DNA of 5,566 bases from an uncultured Bdellovibrio sp. (lineage in GTDB: Bacteria; Bdellovibrionota; Bdellovibrionia; Bdellovibrionales; Bdellovibrionaceae), in contig CAMLRE010000167.1 of assembly GCA_946482355.1 (NCBI GenBank), positions 1 through 5,566 on the forward strand, written 5' to 3'. Within the stretch, counting starts at the first letter, position 1. Each line of letters opens with the position of its first letter. Shown here piece after piece: positions 1-4,872 of this stretch. The position numbers and the translations under genes were made by a program. A model generated the notes under the pieces. The model ran no database searches, was not told the DNA's origin, and saw only the letters and a program-made list of their open reading frames with translations.

Positions 1-609
1 ATTTTGTAAGATGTAATTGGCTGAACCTTCTAAAACCAGTTCATTTTCTTGTGATAAATCTAAAGCTAAAAGAGCCGGGCGGTTCACAAAATGGCGATTT
101 AATTCATCAATAGTTTTTTTCAAACGGTAAGGTGTATCCATAATAATGATCGCGCGCTTTTCGTTGGTTAATTTTTGCCATTCTTTTGAACGCGCTTCAG
201 TTTCAGCTGGCAAAAAACCACGAAACACAAACTCATTCAAACGACGCGATGTTAATGATAATAATCCCATTAACGACGAAGCCCCTAAAACCGATTTTAC
301 TGGAATTTTTTGTTTACGGCATAAACCGATCAAATCATTTCCTGGATCACAAAAACCAGGGGTTCCACAGTCAGAAACTAAAGCCACAGTTTCGTTTTTA
401 CAGATTTCGGTGAGACGTTTTAAATCATCAAGCGTTGAGTGCTCATTTAAAAGTTCATACTTTTTAGCTTTAATGTCTAACTGTTTTAATAGCTTCGATG
501 TTTCTTTGGTTGATTCACATAAAATCACATCAGCTGATTTTAAAACTTCTAAAGCACGTAGCGTGATTTCAGAAACTTCTCCGATCGGAGTGGCCACTAA
601 GTACAACAT
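1..609 (-). CDS. rsmI: RsmI-like SAM-dependent methyltransferase (16S rRNA 2'-O-methyltransferase family), partial at window edge
   Basis: The gene begins with ATG at 609 and runs off the left edge after 203 codons; RsmI proteins are usually about 280 residues, so the C-terminal part is missing. Family features of the tetrapyrrole-methylase fold (COG0313) are visible: LYLVATPIGE at residues 2-11, the glycine-rich LVSDCGTPGFCDPG at 77-90, RGFLPAE near 130, and a TPYR motif near 160. RsmI methylates the 2'-O of C1402 in 16S rRNA, using SAM, to tune decoding. The start follows the stop codon of the upstream HAD gene with no gap, so translation is probably coupled. Some positions are divergent: CESTK (31-35) stands where RsmI usually has an AEDTR-type motif, LGASS (108-112) replaces the usual GPSA, and the typical YESPHR is MDTPYR. 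It could therefore be an RsmI-like paralogue rather than the orthologue. Family assignment is firm; the exact substrate is inferred. Confidence 0.78.
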   Translation of the reverse strand, partial: MLYLVATPIGEVSEITLRALEVLKSADVILCESTKETSKLLKQLDIKAKKYELLNEHSTLDDLKRLTEICKNETVALVSDCGTPGFCDPGNDLIGLCRKQKIPVKSVLGASSLMGLLSLTSRRLNEFVFRGFLPAETEARSKEWQKLTNEKRAIIIMDTPYRLKKTIDELNRHFVNRPALLALDLSQENELVLEGSANYILQN

Positions 610-1356
610 TTACTTATCCTCTTCGATATAAAAGTTTGAAACTTTGATTACCGGCACACCCACTTCTTCTTGGCGCGAGTGAGTTGTGTCTAATTGAATA
701 ATATGAATATCGGGTCTGATTTTTCCTAAAGCATTAATATTCACAGGTTCATTTTCAAAGAAATAAACTGGTGCTGCATCAGGCGGGTATTTAGAAATAG
801 GAAAACGATCAGCCACCCAGTCGACTTTAAAAACATGGTCATCCATCGAACGGTGTGGTTTTAAATGCAGGCAGCCTTCTCTGATCGGAAAGCCCCATTT
901 TTGTAACACTTCTAAAGTGCCAACACCCATACGGGCCACATCACGGCCAGTCAGGTAATGAATTTCGCAGCCGGTTTCATGCAGACGTTGAACAAAAGGA
1001 ACAGCGCCGCGGTAGGGGATATCATAATGTAAGTAAGTGTTCGTAAAAAAACGATCCACCCAAAAATCACGAAGTGTTTTGTGAAGTTCGGGGCTTTCAT
1101 CAAACTTATAGCCAGCGCGAACCAGGGCCTCTTTAAGCCCCCAATCGGTGTGTAAAATCTCTACTTTTTTAAGCTCAGGCTTATGAAGCTCGGCAAACTC
1201 GTGCAGGATTTGTTGAGTGCGCGGACTTACATTGAAAAGTGTTGAATCGAGGTCAAAAACACACACTGTGCGTGGATTTTCAGCAGCCACTGTCAGGATT
1301 GTTTTAAGACTTTGCTTCAAAGTCTGTTTTAGACCAGGATCTTGAGGTTGATTCAT
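610..1356 (-). CDS. HAD-superfamily hydrolase (predicted phosphatase)
   Basis: This 248-residue protein carries the haloacid-dehalogenase catalytic motifs. Motif I is DLDST at residues 35-39, with D35 the predicted nucleophile and D37 the general acid. Motif II is LTGRD at 135-139, with T136. The motif III lysine is K166 or K177. Motif IV is FFENEP at 199-204, where acidic residues E201 and E203 replace the more common aspartates and would bind Mg2+. About 90 residues between motifs I and II (roughly 45-115) form a cap region, mostly helical by composition. There is no signal peptide or membrane segment, so it is probably cytoplasmic. The substrate cannot be told from sequence. The ATG at 1356 has only a weak Shine-Dalgarno (AGG about 10 nt upstream). 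Its TAA is immediately followed by the ATG of the RsmI-like gene, indicating a two-gene operon. HAD-fold hydrolase activity is confident; a specific role is not. Confidence 0.85.
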   Translation of the reverse strand: MNQPQDPGLKQTLKQSLKTILTVAAENPRTVCVFDLDSTLFNVSPRTQQILHEFAELHKPELKKVEILHTDWGLKEALVRAGYKFDESPELHKTLRDFWVDRFFTNTYLHYDIPYRGAVPFVQRLHETGCEIHYLTGRDVARMGVGTLEVLQKWGFPIREGCLHLKPHRSMDDHVFKVDWVADRFPISKYPPDAAPVYFFENEPVNINALGKIRPDIHIIQLDTTHSRQEEVGVPVIKVSNFYIEEDK

Positions 1357-1485
1357 AAAAGTAACCTATCGAAGGACTCCGAAATAGGCAATGTAAATAC
1401 TCGGAAACACTTGGAATTGGAAATCTTTTTTGATACGGTTTGCACACTTTAAATTCGCAGCTAAAAAAAGCTAAGCAGGAGACTT
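1357..1485. promoter_or_regulatory. Divergent intergenic region between the HAD gene and phnDCE
   Basis: This 129-bp gap must hold the promoters for both the leftward HAD/RsmI-like unit and the rightward phn operon. On the plus strand there are TTGATA at 1430-1435 and AT-rich TTAAAT at 1449-1454, but their spacing (13 bp) is short for a sigma-70 promoter, so no exact promoter is called. GGAA occurs three times (1403, 1413, 1419), including a tandem TTGGAATTGGAA at 1411-1422, which could be an activator site. No Pho box (CTGTCAT direct repeats) is recognisable. The phnD ribosome binding site AGGAGA lies at 1477-1482, close to the ATG. Confidence 0.4.
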
Positions 1486-2412
1486 ATGAAAAACTTTTTA
1501 AGCGTTATCGTTACTGCAGTGGTTGGTTTATCAATCGTTGGTTGTACAAAAAACAAAGCTGAACTTGGAACAGCAGAAAACCCAATCAAACTTCATTTCG
1601 TTCCTTCAGTGGACGCTAAAGTTATCGAAGATAACTCTAAAAAATTTAAAGAGTACTTAGAAGCGAACACTCCGTACAAATACGAAGTTACAATTCCGCA
1701 ATCATACGTAGCGGTTGTTGAAGCTTTCGGAACTAAACGTGCTGACGTTTCTGCGATCAACACTTTCGGTTATATCTTAGCTAACTCTAAATACGGCGCT
1801 GAAGCCCGTATCACTGTATTACGTCATGGCGCTGCAACTTACCAATCTATGTTCGTTGCTAAAGCTGACGGCCCAATCAAAAAATTAGAAGACTTAAACG
1901 GTAAAAAAGTAGCTTTCGTTGATCCTTCATCAGCTTCTGGTTACATCTTACCTAAAAAATCTTTAAACGATAAAAAAGTTGAAGTTAAAGAAACTGTATT
2001 CGCGCAAAAACACGACAACGTGATCTCTATGGTTTACCAAGGTCAAGTTGATGCGGGTGCTGCGTTCTACTCTCCACCTTCAAAAAATGCTTCTGGTACT
2101 GAAGAAATCGAAGACGCTCGTCGTTTAGTTAAAACTCAATACCCAGATGTTGAAAAGAAAATCGCTATTATCGATTTATCTCAACACATTCCGAACGATC
2201 CAATCATCTTCAGAAAAGATATGCCTGAAGAAATGAAAAATAAAATCGTTGATGCTTTCTTAGCTTTCGTTTCTACTGAAGACGGTAAAGCCGCTTTCAA
2301 AGCAATCTACGGTGTAACTGAACTTAAAAAAGCAACTGATGCTGATTACGATTCAGTTCGTGAAATGTTAAAAACTGTTGGCGTAAATCCAGACGATTTA
2401 ATGAAAAAATAA
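1486..2412 (+). CDS. phnD: Phosphonate/phosphite/phosphate ABC transporter substrate-binding lipoprotein PhnD
   Basis: This is a 308-residue periplasmic-binding protein of the PhnD family. The N-terminus is a lipoprotein signal: MKN, a hydrophobic core, then the lipobox IVGC with the lipidated cysteine at residue 20. The mature protein should therefore be membrane-anchored and would capture the ligand outside the inner membrane. Family motifs are present in order: KLHFVPS (35-41); DVSAINTFGY (87-96), where ligand-binding PhnDs have a similar loop; DPSSASGYILP (146-156), equivalent to the phosphonate-contacting S-T-S-G loop but with alanine in place of threonine; and QKHDNVI (174-180) followed by GQVDAGA (186-192). 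Length is normal. AGGAGA precedes the ATG at 4-nt spacing. It leads the phnDCE operon, with phnC 9 bp downstream. Import of an oxidised or reduced phosphorus compound is firm at family level; which one (phosphonate, phosphite, phosphate analogue) is not decided by sequence. No C-P lyase or phosphite dehydrogenase gene lies in the window. Confidence 0.93.
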   Translation: MKNFLSVIVTAVVGLSIVGCTKNKAELGTAENPIKLHFVPSVDAKVIEDNSKKFKEYLEANTPYKYEVTIPQSYVAVVEAFGTKRADVSAINTFGYILANSKYGAEARITVLRHGAATYQSMFVAKADGPIKKLEDLNGKKVAFVDPSSASGYILPKKSLNDKKVEVKETVFAQKHDNVISMVYQGQVDAGAAFYSPPSKNASGTEEIEDARRLVKTQYPDVEKKIAIIDLSQHIPNDPIIFRKDMPEEMKNKIVDAFLAFVSTEDGKAAFKAIYGVTELKKATDADYDSVREMLKTVGVNPDDLMKK

Positions 2413-2421
2413 GGTTAAAGA

Positions 2422-3210
2422 ATGTCAGTAAAACCCATCTTAAGTATTAAGAACTTAAAAAAGACTTACCCGAACGGTGTGCAAGCGCTTAAAGGCGTTA
2501 GCTTCGACGTTAAAAAAGGTGAGTTCTTAGTTGTGATCGGTCTATCAGGTTCAGGTAAATCAACGATGTTACGTTGTATTAACCGTCTTCACCAGCCTAC
2601 GGGCGGTGAGCTGGTGTTTAATGACGGCAAAGTTGAAAAAGACTTAGCAGCCATTGAAAAACCGGCAGAGATCAAATGGCTTCGCCAAAATGTGGGAATG
2701 ATCTTCCAGCATTTCAATTTAATTCCGCGCCATTCGGTTCTTAGTAACGTTTTGATGGGTAAACTTTCAAAAACTTCTACACTTAAAAGCTTATTCGGTA
2801 TGTTTTCAGATGAAGACGTAGCTGAAGCGATGAAGTACTTAAAATTAGTTGGTATCGCTGATAAAGCGCACATTCGTGCCGACCAATTATCTGGCGGTCA
2901 GCAACAACGTGTTGCGATCGCAAGAGCTCTTACTCAGAATCCGCAAATCCTATTAGCTGACGAACCGGTTGCTTCATTAGATCCAGCAACTTGTCACGTG
3001 GTTATGGATTACTTAAGAAAAGTAAACCAAGAATTAGGAATCACTATCGTATGTAATCTTCACTTCTTATCTTTAGTGCGCCAATACGCAACTCGCGTTG
3101 TGGCTCTTAAAGGTGGTGAGCTTGTTTACGAAGGTGATCCAAAAAATATCGATGAAGCTTGGTTTGAAAAAATCTACGGCGCTGGCGCTAAAGAAGTACA
3201 TATCAACTAG
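2422..3210 (+). CDS. phnC: Phosphonate/phosphite ABC transporter ATP-binding protein PhnC
   Basis: A complete ABC ATPase of 262 residues with all nucleotide-binding motifs. Walker A is GLSGSGKST at 40-48. The Q-loop is IFQHFNL around Q96. The ABC signature is LSGGQQQR at 156-163. Walker B is ILLADE at 176-181, with E181 the catalytic base. The D-loop is SLD at 185-187. The switch histidine is H214 in CNLH, a form typical of PhnC, which usually reads NLH. It should sit on the cytoplasmic face as a dimer and power import through PhnE. The gene starts 9 bp after phnD; the phnD stop overlaps an AAGG ribosome binding site about 7 nt before the ATG. The gene order D-C-E and close spacing support one transcript. 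All catalytic residues are intact. Confidence 0.95.
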   Translation: MSVKPILSIKNLKKTYPNGVQALKGVSFDVKKGEFLVVIGLSGSGKSTMLRCINRLHQPTGGELVFNDGKVEKDLAAIEKPAEIKWLRQNVGMIFQHFNLIPRHSVLSNVLMGKLSKTSTLKSLFGMFSDEDVAEAMKYLKLVGIADKAHIRADQLSGGQQQRVAIARALTQNPQILLADEPVASLDPATCHVVMDYLRKVNQELGITIVCNLHFLSLVRQYATRVVALKGGELVYEGDPKNIDEAWFEKIYGAGAKEVHIN

Positions 3211-3221
3211 AGGGGCACCAG

Positions 3222-4247
3222 ATGAAATCATACGTAGTACGCAGATCAATTTTAGACGGTTTTACTTTTGCATTCTTAATCGCTTCTTTGGCGGTTTGGA
3301 TTATCAATCCTACAGATGAACAAGCTTTAAATATGAGAGTGAATGTAGCTTTATTTGCTGCCGCTTTCGTCTTAGGAACATTTGTTTCATTTGCGCTTAA
3401 TAAAATGAAAGTAACAACTTTAGGTGAATCATTATTCCAACCACCTTACAAAAAAAATAAAGAAGCTGTTGCTTGGTACAAAACTTTCTCTGCTTGGCAG
3501 TTGATCGTTTTATTAGTGGCATTAATGATCGTAAGTATCATTAAAACCAAGTTTTCTATTTATGAATTATTAAATGAAGATGGTTTTAACGGTGCGATGC
3601 GCTTATTTAAAGGTATCTTCTCTCCGAATTTCGATATCTTACCAAAAGCGATTTTAAATATTATCGAAACGATCTTCATGGCTTTCTTAGCGACGGCTTT
3701 AGCGATTCCTTTTGCGTTCGTATTAAGTTTCGTATCAGCTAAGAACGTAATGACGGGCAAAGTGGGTTTTTCAATCTACTTAGCGATGCGTACGTTATTT
3801 AATATCATGCGTTCAATCGAAGCTTTAGTTTGGGCGATTATTTTCTCGGTATGGGTTGGTATTGGTCCATTCGCGGGTATGTTAGCCTTAATGATTCACT
3901 CAATTGCTTCATTAGCGAAACAGTATTCTGAAATGGTAGAAACTGTAAGTGAAGGCCCGATCGAGGGCGTTCAATCTTGCGGTGCTAATAAGCTTCAAAC
4001 TATTTGGTACGCGATTGTTCCTCAAGTTGTTTTACCTTACGTTTCATTCACAGTTTATCGCTGGGATATCAACGTGCGTATGGCAACGATCATCGGCTTA
4101 GTTGGCGGTGGTGGTATCGGTACTTTACTTGTTCAATATCAAGGACAAGCGATGTGGCCTGAAGTGGGCACAATCATCGTGGTTATCGCCGTAGTCGTAT
4201 GGGCGATGGACCAAGCTTCTGCGTATATCCGCGAAGCTTTAAAATAG
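3222..4247 (+). CDS. phnE: Phosphonate/phosphite ABC transporter permease PhnE, with N-terminal membrane extension
   Basis: This 341-residue integral membrane protein has the binding-protein-dependent permease domain from roughly residue 140 onward. RSIEALVWAIIF (197-208) and VGIGPFAGMLAL (212-223) match conserved PhnE segments. The cytoplasmic EAA loop that contacts the ATPase is EGPIEGVQSCGANKLQTI (244-261). The segment GLVGGGGIGTLL (292-303) is another hallmark. Most PhnE proteins are about 260-290 residues. Here about 90 extra N-terminal residues carry two additional hydrophobic helices (around 13-29 and 40-60) before the usual first helix at 92-108. The start is supported by AGGGG at 3211-3215, six bases before the ATG. 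It lies 11 bp after phnC and is the last gene of the operon, followed by a strong terminator. Function as the transport channel is confident; the role of the extension is unknown. Confidence 0.93.
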   Translation: MKSYVVRRSILDGFTFAFLIASLAVWIINPTDEQALNMRVNVALFAAAFVLGTFVSFALNKMKVTTLGESLFQPPYKKNKEAVAWYKTFSAWQLIVLLVALMIVSIIKTKFSIYELLNEDGFNGAMRLFKGIFSPNFDILPKAILNIIETIFMAFLATALAIPFAFVLSFVSAKNVMTGKVGFSIYLAMRTLFNIMRSIEALVWAIIFSVWVGIGPFAGMLALMIHSIASLAKQYSEMVETVSEGPIEGVQSCGANKLQTIWYAIVPQVVLPYVSFTVYRWDINVRMATIIGLVGGGGIGTLLVQYQGQAMWPEVGTIIVVIAVVVWAMDQASAYIREALK

Positions 4248-4278
4248 TAAACGATTATATTTTTTTGTTTATACATAG

Positions 4279-4309
4279 AGCGCTAGCAAGTTTTTGCTGG
4301 CGCTTTTTT
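4279..4309 (+). terminator. Intrinsic terminator of the phnDCE operon
   Basis: AGCGCTAGCAA (4279-4289) pairs with TTGCTGGCGCT (4294-4304) through an 11-bp stem containing one U-G wobble, with a GTTT loop, followed directly by a run of T to 4309. It lies 32 bp after the phnE stop and separates the phn operon from the riboswitch-controlled gene. Confidence 0.9.
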
Positions 4310-4310
4310 A

Positions 4311-4316
4311 TTTAAT
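4311..4316 (+). promoter_or_regulatory. Possible -10 element for the riboswitch-gdx transcript
   Basis: TTTAAT matches the sigma-70 -10 consensus at five of six positions and would start transcription about 35 nt before the aptamer. The region expected to hold a -35 (about 4287-4294) lies inside the phn terminator and shows no good match, so this is tentative. Only about 50 bp separate terminator and aptamer, so the promoter must overlap the terminator unless the gene depends on read-through. Confidence 0.25.
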
Positions 4317-4340
4317 TGCTAAGTTTAAGAACTAGAAGGA

Positions 4341-4354
4341 CGACCAATAGGTCG
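4341..4354 (+). other. Small hairpin just 5' of the riboswitch
   Basis: CGACC (4341-4345) and GGTCG (4350-4354) form a perfect 5-bp stem with an AATA tetraloop. It ends 5 nt before the P1 helix of the guanidine aptamer and would be the first structure in the leader RNA. It is not part of the guanidine-III consensus as I know it. It may stabilise the 5' end of the transcript or stack on the aptamer; no function can be shown. Confidence 0.5.
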
Positions 4355-4359
4355 GCCCC

Positions 4360-4403
4360 CCTGACGAGGAGAACCGTACCAGGTAAAACGCAAAGACGGC
4401 TCT
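4360..4403 (+). promoter_or_regulatory. Guanidine-III (ykkC-III) riboswitch aptamer
   Basis: The stretch starting CCTGACGAGG and containing ACCGTACCAGGT then GACGGCTCT closely follows the ykkC-III / guanidine-III consensus, whose core reads roughly GACGAGG, CCGUACC, GGU, GACGGC. The H-type pseudoknot can be drawn directly. P1 pairs 4360-4363 (CCTG) with 4380-4383 (CAGG). P2 pairs 4370-4377 (AGAACCGT) with 4396-4403 (ACGGCTCT), with one A-C mismatch at 4373/4400. The conserved ACGAGG between the first strands of P1 and P2 spans 4364-4369. Known members bind guanidinium and sit in front of guanidinium exporters and guanidine-degradation genes. Here the next gene is an SMR exporter of the guanidinium type, an independent confirmation of identity. 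Confidence 0.92.
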
Positions 4404-4418
4404 ATAAAAGGAGTCCTC
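4395..4418 (+). promoter_or_regulatory. Riboswitch expression platform: hairpin sequestering the gdx ribosome binding site
   Basis: The gdx Shine-Dalgarno is AAGGAG at 4408-4413, seven bases before the ATG. GGCTCT at 4398-4403, the 3' strand of aptamer helix P2, can instead pair with GGAGTCC at 4410-4415. The pairs are G4398-C4415, G4399-U4414 (wobble), C4400-G4413, U4401-A4412, C4402-G4411 and U4403-G4410 (wobble), around an AUAAAA loop. Two more pairs (G4395-C4418, A4396-U4417) extend it beyond one mismatch. This hairpin and P2 are mutually exclusive. Ligand-stabilised P2 should expose the ribosome binding site, giving a translational ON switch. The pairing is read from sequence; the mechanism is inferred. 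Confidence 0.7.
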
Positions 4419-4420
4419 AT

Positions 4421-4771
4421 ATGTCAGGGTTATCGTCATTATCATCAAACACAATCGCTTGGATCGTTTTAATTATCGCAGGTTTATTTGAAATCTGCTG
4501 GGCGATCGGTCTTAAATACAGCGAAGGTTTCACAAAATTAGCTCCCAGTATTTTCACGTTAGTGACATTGGGAATCAGTATGTTTTTGCTGGCAAAAGCC
4601 AGCGAAGTTTTACCAATCGGCACAGCCTACGGGGTGTGGGTTGGTGTCGGTGCTTTAGGAACTGCGATTTTAGGAATTGTCTTATTTCAAGAAACTGTAA
4701 CTCCGGCTCGCTTATTGTTTTTAATTATGCTTCTGGTTTCGATAATTGGTCTGAAACTGTCGAGCAAGTAG
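4421..4771 (+). CDS. gdx: SMR-family guanidinium exporter (Gdx/SugE type)
   Basis: This is a 116-residue small multidrug resistance protein with four predicted membrane helices (roughly 12-31, 40-58, 66-88, 94-113). The proton- and substrate-binding glutamate in helix 1 is E24, within AGLFEICWAIGLKYSEGF (20-37), a SugE/Gdx pattern; W27 and the GLKY segment set it apart from the EmrE drug-export subtype. TAYGVWVGVGALGTAILGIVL (68-88) and the terminal IIGLKLSSK also match SugE. Such proteins form dual-topology dimers in the inner membrane and export guanidinium in exchange for protons. The frame is open upstream to about 4316, but that extension would translate the riboswitch. The ATG at 4421 is chosen because of AAGGAG at 4408-4413 and the family N-terminus, which here is about 10 residues longer than E. 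coli SugE. No convincing terminator follows the gene. Confidence 0.93.
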   Translation: MSGLSSLSSNTIAWIVLIIAGLFEICWAIGLKYSEGFTKLAPSIFTLVTLGISMFLLAKASEVLPIGTAYGVWVGVGALGTAILGIVLFQETVTPARLLFLIMLLVSIIGLKLSSK

Positions 4772-4818
4772 ACATAGCGAACGGTCCTGTAAACACCTTG
4801 TACGGTTTTAAAAAAATT

Positions 4819-4845
4819 TAAGACCATGGTCTGGCACTCCGATAC
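4819..4845 (+). promoter_or_regulatory. Putative sigma-28 (FliA) flagellar-class promoter
   Basis: TAAG at 4819-4822, then exactly 15 bp, then TCCGATAC at 4838-4845 matches the enterobacterial FliA consensus TAAA-N15-GCCGATAA at 3 of 4 and 6 of 8 positions, with the CCGATA core intact. Transcription would start near 4852, about 20 bases before the ATG of the GYF/PilZ gene. Sigma-28 control suits a c-di-GMP effector, as for ycgR in enterics. The consensus in this lineage may differ, so this is a pattern match with good spacing, not proof. Confidence 0.5.
4821..4832. repeat. Perfect 12-bp palindrome upstream of the GYF/PilZ gene
   Basis: AGACCATGGTCT is a perfect inverted repeat with no spacer. 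It overlaps the -35 and spacer of the proposed FliA promoter, a position suited to a dimeric repressor. No T-run follows it, so it is not a terminator. It could also arise by chance in an isolated instance. Confidence 0.45.
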
Positions 4846-4872
4846 ATACACTGAAATAATAGGGGAAAGTGT

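Noticed and set aside
146..631. 161-codon open frame on the plus strand opposite the RsmI-like gene
   Set aside because: Its translation has no recognisable domain and lies antisense to a frame with clear methyltransferase motifs; it also overruns the next minus-strand gene.
1357..1485. Pho box controlling phnD
   Set aside because: No pair of CTGTCAT-like repeats with 11-bp periodicity was found on either strand.
2589..2873. 94-codon minus-strand open frame inside phnC
   Set aside because: Antisense shadow of a gene with all ABC ATPase motifs; no independent start signal or domain.
4338..4354. Mini-ykkC (guanidine-II) hairpin, prompted by GGACGACC before the aptamer
   Set aside because: Guanidine-II needs two hairpins with ACGR loops; this stem has an AATA loop and stands alone.
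4316..4420. N-terminal extension of gdx from a TTG at 4316
   Set aside because: It would translate through the riboswitch aptamer, lacks family similarity, and the ATG at 4421 has a well-spaced ribosome binding site.
4786..4807. Terminator for gdx (AAACACC ... GGTTTT followed by A-rich DNA)
   Set aside because: The stem is short, has a bulge and low G+C, and no convincing T-run follows; too weak to call.
4832..4847. Sigma-54 promoter suggested by TGGCAC
   Set aside because: The -12 element should be TTGC after 5 bases; here it is TACA, so the key GC is missing. The sigma-28 reading fits better.
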